Source: Polaribacter vadi (lineage in GTDB: Bacteria; Bacteroidota; Bacteroidia; Flavobacteriales; Flavobacteriaceae). From it: DNA of 64,000 nucleotides. Shown here in pieces: positions 26,947-36,928 of the stretch (position 1 is its first letter; each line of letters opens with the position of its first letter). The DNA is taken from NCBI RefSeq assembly GCF_001761365.1, contig NZ_CP017477.1:2091001-2155000 (forward strand), written 5' to 3'. The notes beneath the pieces were generated by a model. That model ran no database searches, was not told where the DNA came from, and saw nothing but the letters and a program-made list of their open reading frames with translations. A program made the position numbers and the translations under genes.

Positions 26947-29385
26947 ATGAAAGTATTAAAATTCGGAGGCTCATCAGTCGCAAATTCAGAAAATATAAAA
27001 CAGGTTTTAAGCATTGTCGCTAAAACATCCAAAGAACATAAAATTGCAGTTGTGGTTTCTGCTTTTGGTAAAACTACCAACAATTTAATTGAAGGCGCAA
27101 ACACTGCTTTAGTTGATATTAAAGTTGCGAAAGAAATTTTAGAAACCATTAAAAACCTACATTTCCAAGTAATTGATGATTTAGTTAAAACCCATAAAAA
27201 TGAAGTTATTCAAGAAGTTACTTCTATACTTCATCGATTAAATTCTATTTACGAAGGCATTTTTCTATTACAAGAATTATCTGATAAAACATTAGCCAAA
27301 GTGTGTAGTTTTGGTGAAAGACTATCTTCTTACATCATCGCAAATGCTGCAAAAGAAAATTTAGATGCAACTCATAAAGAAAGTAGAGAATTAATTATTA
27401 CCAATGATGATTTTTTAAACGCGCAAGTAAATTTTAAAATCACCAATAAAAATATTACTTCTTTTTTTGATGAAAATACACATCAAATTACACTTTTAGG
27501 TGGCTTTATTTCATCTAATATTGATGGAAAAACTACAACATTAGGAAGAGGAGGATCGGATTTTACAGCTGCAATTTACGCTGCTGCTTTACAAGCAGAT
27601 GAACTACAAATTTGGACAGACGTTTCTGGAATGTATACAGCAAATCCAAGAGTTGTAAAACAGGCATATGCAATTCCAGAAATTTCTTATGAAGAAGCTA
27701 TGGAACTGTCTCATTTTGGAGCAAAAGTTTTATATCCACCAACGATTCAGCCAGCTTTAAGAAAAGAAATTCCAATTAGAATTAAAAACACTTTTGAGCC
27801 AGAAAATGCTGGAACGTTAATTTCTAAAAACCCTAAAAATGGTAATGAAGTTAAAGGGATTTCGCATATAGAAGACATCAGTTTAATAACTTTAGAAGGT
27901 GGAGGAATGATAGGAATTCCTGGTTTTTCGAAACGTTTGTTCGAAACACTTTCCATGGCAAAAATAAATGTGGTTTTTATAACACAAGCTTCTTCAGAAC
28001 ATTCAATTTGTGTGGGTGTTTATGAAAATGATGCTAAAAAAGCCCAACATCTTTTAGACGAGACTTTCAGTATAGAAATTGATCGAAAAAAAATAAAGCC
28101 AATAATTGTTGAAAACGATTTGGCAATTATTGCTGTTGTTGGCGAAAGCATGAAAAACTACCAAGGTTTAAGTGGCCAAATGTTTAGTGCTTTGGGTAGA
28201 AATAATGTGAATGTGAGAGCAATTGCACAAGGTTCATCAGAAAAAAATATCTCTGCTGTTATCAATAAATATGATGCAAAAAAAGCTTTAAATACTTTGC
28301 ACGAACAGTTTTTCGAAGAAAAAACAAAGCAGTTAAACTTATTTGTAACTGGAGTTGGTAATGTTGGCGAACGTTTTTTAGCACAGCTTCAACAACAGAA
28401 AAAATTCTTAAAAGAAAATTTAAAACTAAAAATTAGAGTTATTGGAATATCTAATTCTAGGAAAATGGTTTTTGATAATGATGGCATCAACCTAAAAAAT
28501 TGGAAAGAAGCTTTAGAAAATGGAGAACCAACAACGTTAGAAAAATTTCATAAAAAAGTAAAAGAAAGCAATCACATTAATAGTGTTTTTATTGATAATA
28601 CCGCAAATCAAGCAGTTTCTGAAGTGTACGAAAAGTATTTAAGAGATAGTATTTCTGTAGTAACATGTAATAAAATTGCTTGTGCTTCTAATTTTGATAA
28701 TTACAAAACTTTAAAACACGTTTCAAGAAAATACAATGCTTCTTTCTTGTTTGAAACCAATGTTGGTGCAGGTTTACCAATTATTGATACTTTAAAGAAT
28801 TTAATAAATTCTGGGGATCGAGTGCATAAAATTCAGGCAGTTTTATCTGGAAGCTTAAACTTTGTGTTTAATAATTTTGATGAAGATTCAACTTTTCACG
28901 ATGTTGTTGCACAAGCACAAGCAGAAGGTTATACAGAGCCAGATCCAAAAATTGATTTAAGTGGTGTTGATGTGGCTAGAAAAATATTAATTTTGGCTAG
29001 AGAAAGTGGCTACAAAATGGAGTTAGAAGATATTGTAAATAACGCTTTTTTACCAAAAGAGAGTTTACAAACAACTACTAATGAAGATTTTTATGCATCG
29101 TTAGTAAAACACGAAAATCACTTTCAAGAAATTTATAATGAAGCAAATAACAAGAATTGTAGATTAAAATATGTCGCAGAATTTGTAAACGGAAAAGCCA
29201 ATGTTGGTTTGCAACACATTCCTGCAGAGCATCCTTTTTATAATTTAGAAGGTAGTGATAATATCGTATTATTTTTTACGGATAGATATCCAGAAAACCC
29301 TTTAATCATAAAAGGTGCTGGAGCTGGAGCAGATGTTACAGCTTCTGGTATTTTTGCTGATGTAATAAGAATAGCAAATAAGTAG
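26947..29385 (+). CDS. thrA: bifunctional aspartate kinase/homoserine dehydrogenase I
   Basis: 812 residues. The aspartokinase domain (1 to about 290) begins KFGGSSVANSENI. Tandem ACT domains (about 300-460, including SEHSICVGVYE) probably bind threonine. The homoserine dehydrogenase domain follows (about 463-812: LFVTGVGNVGERFLAQL, then TNVGAGLPIIDTLKNLI). It catalyses the first and third steps from aspartate to threonine and methionine. First gene of thrABC, preceded by a Thr-rich leader ORF. Length and domain order match ThrA. Confidence 0.95.
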   Translation: MKVLKFGGSSVANSENIKQVLSIVAKTSKEHKIAVVVSAFGKTTNNLIEGANTALVDIKVAKEILETIKNLHFQVIDDLVKTHKNEVIQEVTSILHRLNSIYEGIFLLQELSDKTLAKVCSFGERLSSYIIANAAKENLDATHKESRELIITNDDFLNAQVNFKITNKNITSFFDENTHQITLLGGFISSNIDGKTTTLGRGGSDFTAAIYAAALQADELQIWTDVSGMYTANPRVVKQAYAIPEISYEEAMELSHFGAKVLYPPTIQPALRKEIPIRIKNTFEPENAGTLISKNPKNGNEVKGISHIEDISLITLEGGGMIGIPGFSKRLFETLSMAKINVVFITQASSEHSICVGVYENDAKKAQHLLDETFSIEIDRKKIKPIIVENDLAIIAVVGESMKNYQGLSGQMFSALGRNNVNVRAIAQGSSEKNISAVINKYDAKKALNTLHEQFFEEKTKQLNLFVTGVGNVGERFLAQLQQQKKFLKENLKLKIRVIGISNSRKMVFDNDGINLKNWKEALENGEPTTLEKFHKKVKESNHINSVFIDNTANQAVSEVYEKYLRDSISVVTCNKIACASNFDNYKTLKHVSRKYNASFLFETNVGAGLPIIDTLKNLINSGDRVHKIQAVLSGSLNFVFNNFDEDSTFHDVVAQAQAEGYTEPDPKIDLSGVDVARKILILARESGYKMELEDIVNNAFLPKESLQTTTNEDFYASLVKHENHFQEIYNEANNKNCRLKYVAEFVNGKANVGLQHIPAEHPFYNLEGSDNIVLFFTDRYPENPLIIKGAGAGADVTASGIFADVIRIANK

Positions 29386-29531
29386 GCAGTTTTTTAGTAG
29401 GCAGTTGGCAGTCACAATTTTCAGTGATCAACTGACTAAAAAATAAAAAGTAAATAAAAAAGTCTTTAGTAAGCAGTTTTCAGCAACAAACTGACTGCAA
29501 ACTGCCAACTGATGACTGAAAACTAAAAAAG
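29386..29531. repeat. CAGT/ACTG-rich spacer with inverted repeat between thrA and thrB
   Basis: Repeats of the types aggcagtt and gcaaactg fill the 146-bp gap. CAGTTGGCAGT (29402-29412) is perfectly inverted as ACTGCCAACTG (29501-29511). Similar motifs occur at 35310-35339 and 53754-53778. No ORF. Confidence 0.6.
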
Positions 29532-30452
29532 ATGGAAACTTTAAAAATATTTTCTCCTGCAACTGTTGCCAATGTTTCTTGTGGATTTGATTCCCTAGGT
29601 TTTGCTGTGGATGCTGTTGGTGATGAAATGACATTTACTAAAACAACTGAAAAAGGCGTAAAAATTACCAAAATTACAGGTGCAAATTTAACCTATAATG
29701 TTGATGAAAATGCTGCAAGCGCTGTTGTTAAAAAGATTTTAGTAGAAGCGAATGCCAATTTCGGAATTGAATTAACAATTCACAAAGGGTTTTCTCCTGG
29801 AAGTGGTTTAGGAAGTTCTGCTGCAAGTGCTGCTGGTGCTGCTTTTGGAGTAAATCAGTTTTTAGAAAACAAATATTCTGAACTTGAATTGACAAAATTT
29901 GCCATGTTTGGTGAAGAAGTTGCTTGTGGTTCTCAAATTGCAGACAATGTTGCTGCAGCAATTTATGGCGGATTTGTTTTAGTGAGAAGCTACAATCCTT
30001 TAGAAATTATAAAATTACCTGTTCCAAGTGAATTGAGAGTTGTTGCAATTCATCCTCAAATTGAGGTTAAAACCAAAGACGCTAGAGAAGTTTTGCCAAC
30101 TGAAATTTTGCTAAAAGATGCAGTTACTCAATGGGCAAATGTGGGTGGTTTAATTGCTGGTTTATATACTGATAATTACAATTTAATCAGTAATTCTTTG
30201 GTTGACATTATTGTGGAACCTCATCGTAAAAAATTAATTCCCTTTTTTGATGATGTAAAAAATGCAGCATTAAAAGCGGGTGCTTTAGGTGCAGGAATTT
30301 CTGGTTCTGGCCCAACAATTTTTGCACTTTGCAAAGGTGATGAAATTGCCAAAAATGTTTATAAATCCATTGAAGAAAGTTATAAAAATACAGGAATCGA
30401 TTTTACGATGTTTACATCTAAAGTAAATTCTGAAGGAATGAAAATATTATAG
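29532..30452 (+). CDS. thrB: homoserine kinase
   Basis: 306 residues, GHMP kinase family. The ATP-binding motif FSPGSGLGSSAASAAG lies at about 87-102 and the C-terminal glycine-rich GAGISGSGPTIFAL near 275. It phosphorylates homoserine to O-phosphohomoserine for ThrC. It is between thrA and thrC, same strand; the spacers on both sides contain repeats. Confidence 0.95.
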   Translation: METLKIFSPATVANVSCGFDSLGFAVDAVGDEMTFTKTTEKGVKITKITGANLTYNVDENAASAVVKKILVEANANFGIELTIHKGFSPGSGLGSSAASAAGAAFGVNQFLENKYSELELTKFAMFGEEVACGSQIADNVAAAIYGGFVLVRSYNPLEIIKLPVPSELRVVAIHPQIEVKTKDAREVLPTEILLKDAVTQWANVGGLIAGLYTDNYNLISNSLVDIIVEPHRKKLIPFFDDVKNAALKAGALGAGISGSGPTIFALCKGDEIAKNVYKSIEESYKNTGIDFTMFTSKVNSEGMKIL

Positions 30453-30462
30453 AAATGTCTCC

Positions 30463-30507
30463 TCGAGCGCAGTCGAGAGGTCTTATTTAGATCTCGACTG
30501 CGCTCGA
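30463..30507. repeat. 16-bp GC-rich perfect inverted repeat between thrB and thrC
   Basis: TCGAGCGCAGTCGAGA (30463-30478) is exactly inverted as TCTCGACTGCGCTCGA (30492-30507), loop 13 nt. It has no U-tract, and its G+C content is far above its surroundings. It lies inside the thr operon and may adjust or protect the mRNA 3' of thrB. Confidence 0.75.
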
Positions 30508-30533
30508 CCTGACAAACCAAAAATCAAAAACAA

Positions 30534-31817
30534 ATGAACTACTACAGTTTACATCATAAATCGCCAAACACAACTTTTAAAAATGCAGTTGTGCAAGGTT
30601 TAGCAAAAGATAGAGGAATTTATTTTCCAGAAAATATTACGCCTTTATCAAAAGAATTTATTGAGAATATAGAAAATTACACCAATCACGAAATTGCTTA
30701 TGAAGCAATTAAACAATTTGTGGGTGATGAAATTCCGACTTCAATATTAAAAGAAATTATCGAAAAAACTGTTTCTTTCGATTTTCCTTTGGTAACTATT
30801 GATGAAAACATTGCTTCTTTAGAGCTTTTTCATGGACCAACCATGGCTTTTAAAGACGTTGGCGCTAAATTTATGGCACAATGTTTAGAGTATTTCAATC
30901 AAGGAAATGAGGAAGAAGTTACAGTTTTAGTAGCAACTTCTGGAGATACTGGAGGTGCTGTTGCCAATGGATTTTTAGGTGCAAAAGGTGTGAATGTGGT
31001 TATTTTATATCCTTCAGGAAAAGTGAGCGATATTCAAGAAAAACAACTCACAACTTTAGGTCAAAATATTACAGCTTTAGAAGTTGATGGTGTTTTTGAT
31101 GATTGCCAAGAAATGGTAAAAACTGCTTTCTTAGATGAAGAAATTACAAAGAAATTAACCTCTGCAAATTCTATAAATATTGCACGTTGGTTGCCACAAA
31201 TGTTCTATTTTTTCTTTGCTTATAAAGCATTAAAATCAAAAAATAAAGAATTGGTTTTTTCTGTACCAAGTGGAAATTTCGGAAATATTTGTGCAGGAAT
31301 TATGGCACAAAAATTAGGGTTACCAATCAAACATTTTGTTGCTGCCACCAATGTAAATGATACAGTTCCTAATTTTTTAGTTGACGGAGTTTACACACCA
31401 AAACCATCGAAAGCAACAATTTCTAATGCTATGGATGTTGGAAACCCAAGTAATTTTATTAGAATCCGTGAATTGTTTAACAACGATTTAGAAACTTTAA
31501 AAAGTGCTTTTTCTTCTTATAGTTTTACTGATGATGAAACTCGTGAAACCATGAAAAAGATCTACGATAATTCTGGATATGTTGCAGATCCTCATGGAGC
31601 TGTTGGTTATTTAGGATTGAAAAAATACGGTTTAAAAGAAAACGAATTTGGCGTATTTTTAGAAACTGCACATCCTGTTAAATTTTTAGATGTTGTTGAA
31701 GAAACTTTGCCTGTAAAAGTGGAGATTCCTGAACAGATTCAGAAAGTTATCAATAATAAAAAAGTAGCTATAAAAGCGAGTTCTTATAAGGATTTAAAGG
31801 CGTATTTGATGAAATAA
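30534..31817 (+). CDS. thrC: threonine synthase
   Basis: 427 residues, PLP-dependent. The PLP lysine is Lys107 in GPTMAFKDVGAKF, and the phosphate-binding loop reads VATSGDTGGAVANGF. It converts O-phosphohomoserine to threonine and phosphate. The N-terminus (MNYYSLHHKSPNTTFKNAVVQGL) is the usual ThrC start. Last gene of the thr operon, followed by a strong terminator. Confidence 0.95.
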   Translation: MNYYSLHHKSPNTTFKNAVVQGLAKDRGIYFPENITPLSKEFIENIENYTNHEIAYEAIKQFVGDEIPTSILKEIIEKTVSFDFPLVTIDENIASLELFHGPTMAFKDVGAKFMAQCLEYFNQGNEEEVTVLVATSGDTGGAVANGFLGAKGVNVVILYPSGKVSDIQEKQLTTLGQNITALEVDGVFDDCQEMVKTAFLDEEITKKLTSANSINIARWLPQMFYFFFAYKALKSKNKELVFSVPSGNFGNICAGIMAQKLGLPIKHFVAATNVNDTVPNFLVDGVYTPKPSKATISNAMDVGNPSNFIRIRELFNNDLETLKSAFSSYSFTDDETRETMKKIYDNSGYVADPHGAVGYLGLKKYGLKENEFGVFLETAHPVKFLDVVEETLPVKVEIPEQIQKVINNKKVAIKASSYKDLKAYLMK

Positions 31818-31850
31818 AATCGCCACGAATTCACAAATAAAATTTATTTC

Positions 31851-31883
31851 AGACCTCACAGGTTTTAAAAACCTGTGAGGTCT
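31851..31883 (+). terminator. intrinsic terminator of the thr operon
   Basis: AGACCTCACAGGTTTT (31851-31866) pairs perfectly with AAAACCTGTGAGGTCT (31868-31883), followed by TTGTATT, 33 bp after thrC. Confidence 0.85.
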
Positions 31884-31935
31884 TTGTATTACATAAACTT
31901 TCTAAAAGTTTTTTTAAGCTGAAAATTCACAAACA

Positions 31936-32026
31936 AGTTTAGCCCTGATTGAAGCATTTGTTTGAGCTCTTTTTTGCCTTTTTCAGGTAAAAAAAGCGAG
32001 TGCTGAAAGCAGGAAATAGCTTCAAA
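31936..32026 (+). repeat. 91-bp structured intergenic repeat, copy 2
   Basis: Same element as 21707-21797. In this copy the outer pair reads CCTG with CAGG where copy 1 has CCAG with CTGG, a compensatory double change. The third difference turns GGC into GGT, leaving a G-T pair with GCC. It lies between the ends of convergent thrC and pdeM. Confidence 0.8.
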
Positions 32027-32037
32027 AAAAACTTTTT

Positions 32038-32700
32038 CTAAACCTCAAAAATGCCATCTTCTGTAAAACAGAAATTCTGACATTTATCGAAATTTTTCTG
32101 TGTATTTAAGCCTGTAAATAAACTAAAAGCGGGTAAAATTAGCTGATTATTCGTCACTTGAAAACAAGGCAACTTTATACGTTGTCTGCCTTTTCCACGA
32201 ATGGAAACTCCAGGATGCAAATGCCCAGAAATGGTGAAACAATTTTCGGTTGGCTTTATAGAATCGTGTACAAATTTTACGCAATCTATTTCCAGAGAAG
32301 GTTGATGAACTTCGATCTTAAATTGATTGTAAATGGACTGTTTTAAGCGATCGTGATTTCCTTTGATTAACTTTAAATTTAGTTCCTCAAAATTAGAAAG
32401 CCAAGTTTTGAATTGGTCTAAATCTTTGTTGTATTCTGCATGAAATAAATCGCCAACAATAATTAAAGTCTTAGCTTTAAAATGCAAAATTAGCTGTTTT
32501 AATCTGGCTAAATCATCATCTAAAACTGAAGAAGGAATTGGAATGCCACTTTTTTGAAAATGAGCAGATTTACCAATATGCAAATCGCTTAAAATTAAAC
32601 TTTCTTGGGCTTCCCAATAGATAACTCGTTGATTGGTTAACTCTAAAATCTGGTCATTACAGGTAATTTTATGAGTTACAATCGAAACGGTTTTTATCAT
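32038..32700 (-). CDS. pdeM: ligase-associated DNA damage response phosphoesterase (PdeM/MPE)
   Basis: 220 residues, calcineurin-like metallophosphoesterase. Metal motifs in order: LILSDLHIGKSAH, IIVGDLFHAEYNKD, LIKGNHDRL and SGHLHPG. Homologues act as Mn-dependent nucleases in the four-gene MPE-Lhr-Lig-Exo DNA repair cluster. Its ATG overlaps the helicase stop by 4 bp, so it is the last gene of the operon. No signal peptide: cytoplasmic. Confidence 0.9.
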   Translation of the reverse strand: MIKTVSIVTHKITCNDQILELTNQRVIYWEAQESLILSDLHIGKSAHFQKSGIPIPSSVLDDDLARLKQLILHFKAKTLIIVGDLFHAEYNKDLDQFKTWLSNFEELNLKLIKGNHDRLKQSIYNQFKIEVHQPSLEIDCVKFVHDSIKPTENCFTISGHLHPGVSIRGKGRQRIKLPCFQVTNNQLILPAFSLFTGLNTQKNFDKCQNFCFTEDGIFEV

Positions 32701-35147
32701 TTTACTGCCTGTTTTTGAATACGTTGAATTCGTTTGCTCAATTCCTCATTCGTCATTGTGCCTCGCAAACTATCAACCTTTAAAGGAAAGCTCAAAGGTG
32801 TAAAATCTTTTGCTCTTTTCAAAATTATTTTACTTTCTGTAATTCGCTCAAAAGCTTTTTGCAAACGCACTTTTTCTAGTTGATAATTAAAAACCTCATC
32901 ATACGCTTGTTTTAATAATAAATTTGTGGGTTCGTAATCATTTAACACTCTAAATATTAAGCCAGATGAAGATTGTAAACTTTTATTCGACTTTTTATTT
33001 CCTGGTTGAGATTGAATGACTAAACCTGCAACCACTGCAATATCTCTAAATTTTCTGGAAGCCATTTCACTCGCATTTATACTTGCAATAATGTCTTTCA
33101 TTAAATTTTCTTTGGATAAGATCTGAGCTATATTTTCTTCATTCAAGGGAATTTCTTGATCAGAAAGTAGTTCAAAACCATAATCGTTTTGCGCAATTGT
33201 AAACGTGAGTGGTTTTATTTTACTAAGTCTATAAGCGATTAAAGAAGCCATGATTTCATGCACCAATCGTCCTTCAAAAGGATACATAAATAAGTAAAAA
33301 CCGTCTTTGGTTTCTATGAGTTCTGTTAAAAATTCGTCATGTCTTGGAATGTGCGATTTTTCTTGCTGGCGTTTTAAAAGCGGATGTAAAAATTTTAGTT
33401 CTCTTTCTCTATTATTGGCATCAATAGCATCACTTAATTTTAAACGTAAAAAATGGGTTAAGCCAGATGTTAAAGGCAATCGTCCACCATTCCAACTTGG
33501 TGTAATTGCTTTTTTAGATTTGCTTGCTTTTACCAAAACAGTCATGTCTTTAATCTGTTTCATTTCTACAACTCTACCTCCAATTACAAAAGCGTCTCCT
33601 TTTTTTAATTTCGATATAAAATACTCTTCAACCATACCAATATAACCACCAGAAAAGAATTTTACAAACAACATAACTTCGCCCACAATTACACCAATAT
33701 TCATTCTGTGCATCATAGCAATTCGTCTGCTTTTTACTTTGTAAAGGCCATCTTCTTCATCTAACACTACTTTGTGGAATTCCTCATAAGATTTTAAAGT
33801 ATTTCCACCTTGAGTGATAAAATGAATGCACCAATCGAAATCTTCTTTTGTTAAATAATGAAAAGTGTGAATTTCTTTTATAAATTGATAGGTTTCTTCT
33901 TTGTTAAAACCTTCGCCAACTGCTAAGGTTACCAAAAACTGAACTAAAATATCATAGGTTAAAACATAAGGATATCTTGCTTCAATTTCATTTTGTTTCA
34001 CAGCTTCTTTTACAGCTGCAACTTCTATCAACTGTAAAGAATGTGTAGGAACTGCGTACATTTTTGAGGTTTCAAAAGGCGAATGTCCACTTCTACCTGC
34101 TCTTTGTAAAAAACGTGCAATTCCTTTTGCGGAACCAATTTGTATCACACAATCTACAGGTTTAAAATCGACTCCTAAATCTAAAGATGATGTACAAACG
34201 ACTGCTTTTAAAATTCCTTGAGAAATAGCTTCTTCAATAAAATTACGCTGCACTTTTGCAATAGAACCATGATGAATGGCAATTTGTCCAATTAAATCTG
34301 GAGCTTCCTCAATTAAAATTTGATACCATAATTCGCTCTGATTTCTTGTGTTTGTAAAAATTAAAGTCGTGTTGTTTTCATAAATAATTGGGATGATTTT
34401 GCTACTCATTTTCTTCCCCAAATGTCCTGCCCAAGACAGTTCTTCTACTTCATCTGGCAAAACTGAAATAATTTCAATCTTCTTTTTTTCCTTTGCTTTT
34501 ATCATGGTGGTTTTTACACCTTCATAAGGAATTAGCACATTTTTTGCTTCTTCTAGATTACCAATAGTTGCTGTAATTCCCCAAACACTGGTTTTTTTTG
34601 ATAAATTCCTGACTCTTGCAATTGCCAATTCTACTAAAACGCCTCTTTTAGAACCTAACAATTCGTGCCATTCATCAACAGCAATACAGTTTACGTTTTT
34701 AAACCAACGTGAATTTTTCTTTTGAGAGAATAGTAAGTGTAAAGTTTCTGGAGTTGTTAGTAAAACATCTGGCATTAAACGCTCTTGTTTTCTTCGGATG
34801 TTGGTTGGTGTATCTCCATTTCTCACAGCAACTTCCCAATCCAAACCAATTTCGTCTACAACTTCATTCATGGCTTTCGCCAAATCTTTTGCCAAAGAAC
34901 GCAAAGGACTAATCCAAATTAATTTTAAGCCTTTTTTATATCTTTCTGGGTGATTTAAATAATCAATAACCACAGCTAAAAAAACCGAAAATGTTTTTCC
35001 AAAACCCGTTGGAGCAACCACCATTCCACTAAAGCTATTGTGATAACGTTCCCAAGTTTGGTCTTGAAAACTAAAAGGTGTGTGCCCTTTTTCTGCCATC
35101 CAATTTTGGATGATTTGATAGCCTTGGGTTTGTTTAAAGTTGCTCAA
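32697..35147 (-). CDS. ligase-associated DNA damage response DEXH-box helicase (Lhr-type)
   Basis: 816 residues, superfamily 2 helicase. Walker A APTGFGKT lies near 45-52, the DEWH box in CIAVDEWHELL near 155, and C-terminal RecA motif VI in QRAGRSGHSP. It matches the Lhr-Core architecture (two RecA domains, winged helix and a large C-terminal domain). Lhr-family enzymes move 3' to 5' on DNA. Genes for the phosphoesterase, ligase and exonuclease of the same pathway surround it. A 192-bp repeat-rich spacer separates it from the ligase gene. Confidence 0.9.
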   Translation of the reverse strand: MSNFKQTQGYQIIQNWMAEKGHTPFSFQDQTWERYHNSFSGMVVAPTGFGKTFSVFLAVVIDYLNHPERYKKGLKLIWISPLRSLAKDLAKAMNEVVDEIGLDWEVAVRNGDTPTNIRRKQERLMPDVLLTTPETLHLLFSQKKNSRWFKNVNCIAVDEWHELLGSKRGVLVELAIARVRNLSKKTSVWGITATIGNLEEAKNVLIPYEGVKTTMIKAKEKKKIEIISVLPDEVEELSWAGHLGKKMSSKIIPIIYENNTTLIFTNTRNQSELWYQILIEEAPDLIGQIAIHHGSIAKVQRNFIEEAISQGILKAVVCTSSLDLGVDFKPVDCVIQIGSAKGIARFLQRAGRSGHSPFETSKMYAVPTHSLQLIEVAAVKEAVKQNEIEARYPYVLTYDILVQFLVTLAVGEGFNKEETYQFIKEIHTFHYLTKEDFDWCIHFITQGGNTLKSYEEFHKVVLDEEDGLYKVKSRRIAMMHRMNIGVIVGEVMLFVKFFSGGYIGMVEEYFISKLKKGDAFVIGGRVVEMKQIKDMTVLVKASKSKKAITPSWNGGRLPLTSGLTHFLRLKLSDAIDANNRERELKFLHPLLKRQQEKSHIPRHDEFLTELIETKDGFYLFMYPFEGRLVHEIMASLIAYRLSKIKPLTFTIAQNDYGFELLSDQEIPLNEENIAQILSKENLMKDIIASINASEMASRKFRDIAVVAGLVIQSQPGNKKSNKSLQSSSGLIFRVLNDYEPTNLLLKQAYDEVFNYQLEKVRLQKAFERITESKIILKRAKDFTPLSFPLKVDSLRGTMTNEELSKRIQRIQKQAVK

Positions 35148-35339
35148 CTTATTAATTTCGGGTTTAAAGTTTAAAATTCAAGATTGGAATTTTGAATTTG
35201 AAATATAAAATCTTGAACCTAATTTTGGATTAGAATTATGAAATTTCTCAATCGCCTAAAAAGGCTCATTTCGAAATGACAATTATACTTTTTATTTTAC
35301 AATATTAGAACTGCAAACTGAAGACTGGAAACTGCCTAC
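35148..35339. repeat. repeat-rich spacer inside the ligase-helicase operon
   Basis: Contains TTCAAGATT (35177-35185) inverted as AATCTTGAA (35209-35217), the hairpin GCCT-aaa-AGGC (about 35254-35264), the perfect palindrome TCATTTCGAAATGA (35266-35279), and a CAGT-type tract (35310-35339). No gene. No clear terminator with a U-tract. Confidence 0.55.
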
Positions 35340-36926
35340 TTATTTAGCTTCAATTAATGCTTTAACACTTTCAATGGTATCAATATCATTTACGGTTTTG
35401 TCTTTTCGCCAACGTTTCATTCTTGGAAAACGTAAAGCAACTCCACTTTTGTGACGTTTACTGTAAGCAATTCCTTCAAAAGCTATTTCGAAAACTAATT
35501 CTGGTTTTACTGTTCTAACTGGACCAAATTTTTCGATGGCATTTTTATTGACCCATTTAGATATTTCTGAAATTTCTACATCTGTTAATCCTGAATATGC
35601 TTTGGCAACTGTTACTAGTTTGTCTTGATTTTTTACGGCAAACGTATAATCTGTGTATTTAGAACTTCTTCTTCCACTTCCTTTTTGAGCGTAAATCATG
35701 ACAGCATCAATCGTTAATGGATCAACTTTCCATTTCCACCAATCACCTTTTTTTCTTCCAACATGATAAACAGAAGATTTTTTCTTCAACATTAAACCTT
35801 CAGAATTAAAACTTCTAGCTGCGTTTCTCAATGCATCTAATTCGTTCCAATTTTTGAAATCAATGATTTCAGATAATTTTAAAATATTACTGGTGTTTTG
35901 TTGAAGTAACACTTCTAATTTTTTTCTACGATTTTCCATGGATTGTTCTCGTAAATCAACATCATCGAGTTCTAGAATATCATAAATATACAAACCAACT
36001 GGAACATCTTCTAACAATTTTTTGGTAACATTTTTACGATTTAATCTTTTTTGTAAATCGTTAAAAAGCAAAACTGCACTGTCTTTTATCGCTAAAATTT
36101 CGCCATCAATTACAAAACTACCTTCTAATTTCGCGATTGCTTCCACCAATTCTGGAAACTGCTCTGTAACCAGTTCTTCTCCTCTACTCCAAATAAAAAC
36201 TTCTTCTTTTCTTTTGATTATTTGCCCACGAATTCCATCCCATTTATACTCAACTTGCCAGTCTTTTTCATCACCCAAATCTTGCAATTCTTTTTCTAAA
36301 GAATAGGCTAAGCAAAAAGGATAAGGTTTTGAGTTATCATAATTAATATGTTCGCCATTTAAAAGATCATCAAAAGAAATAGAATCTGGAGTCCAATTCC
36401 CAATAATACTGTGCATTAATTGGTTTGCGTCAATTCCAGATAATTTTGCGAGTGCATTTACCAGCGTTTTTTTAGAAACTCCGATTCTAAAACTTCCACC
36501 AATTAATTTATTGAAAATCAAACGTTCTTGAGATTCTAATCCATTCCATGCTTCTAAAACATATGCTTTTTTTTCTTCGTCTGTTTTTGGTTTTAGTTTG
36601 ATGAGCTCATCAATCCAAATATGTAAAGGTTTTTCTATGTTATTTTCTGGATTTGGTAATAAAAGTGCAATGGTTTCGCCTAAATCTCCAACTGACGAAT
36701 AACTTTCTAAAAACAACCATTCAGGAAGTTGTGTAATTTCCATTACCCAACTTTTCATTAAATTAGATTTTACAGGTCTACTTGGTCTTTTACCCGTAAA
36801 TAAAGCAATTAACCACAATTTATCTTTGTCTGGTGCCACTTTAAAATATTCGACTAATGCATCAATTTTTGCATTGGTTTTATTGGTGATTTCAATAGCG
36901 CTAATTAAGTTGGAAAAGTCTTTCAT
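35340..36926 (-). CDS. ATP-dependent DNA ligase (ligase-associated repair cluster)
   Basis: 528 residues. The nucleotidyl-transfer motif is VEYKWDGIRGQI with Lys228 as the adenylation site. An N-terminal DNA-binding helical domain (1-200), adenylation domain and OB domain (about 430-528, KPELVFEIAFEGI) are present. It resembles the bacterial ATP ligases of the four-gene repair cluster, distinct from the replicative NAD-dependent LigA. It lies 2 bp after the exonuclease gene, so translation is coupled. Confidence 0.9.
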   Translation of the reverse strand: MKDFSNLISAIEITNKTNAKIDALVEYFKVAPDKDKLWLIALFTGKRPSRPVKSNLMKSWVMEITQLPEWLFLESYSSVGDLGETIALLLPNPENNIEKPLHIWIDELIKLKPKTDEEKKAYVLEAWNGLESQERLIFNKLIGGSFRIGVSKKTLVNALAKLSGIDANQLMHSIIGNWTPDSISFDDLLNGEHINYDNSKPYPFCLAYSLEKELQDLGDEKDWQVEYKWDGIRGQIIKRKEEVFIWSRGEELVTEQFPELVEAIAKLEGSFVIDGEILAIKDSAVLLFNDLQKRLNRKNVTKKLLEDVPVGLYIYDILELDDVDLREQSMENRRKKLEVLLQQNTSNILKLSEIIDFKNWNELDALRNAARSFNSEGLMLKKKSSVYHVGRKKGDWWKWKVDPLTIDAVMIYAQKGSGRRSSKYTDYTFAVKNQDKLVTVAKAYSGLTDVEISEISKWVNKNAIEKFGPVRTVKPELVFEIAFEGIAYSKRHKSGVALRFPRMKRWRKDKTVNDIDTIESVKALIEAK

Positions 36927-36928
36927 AA

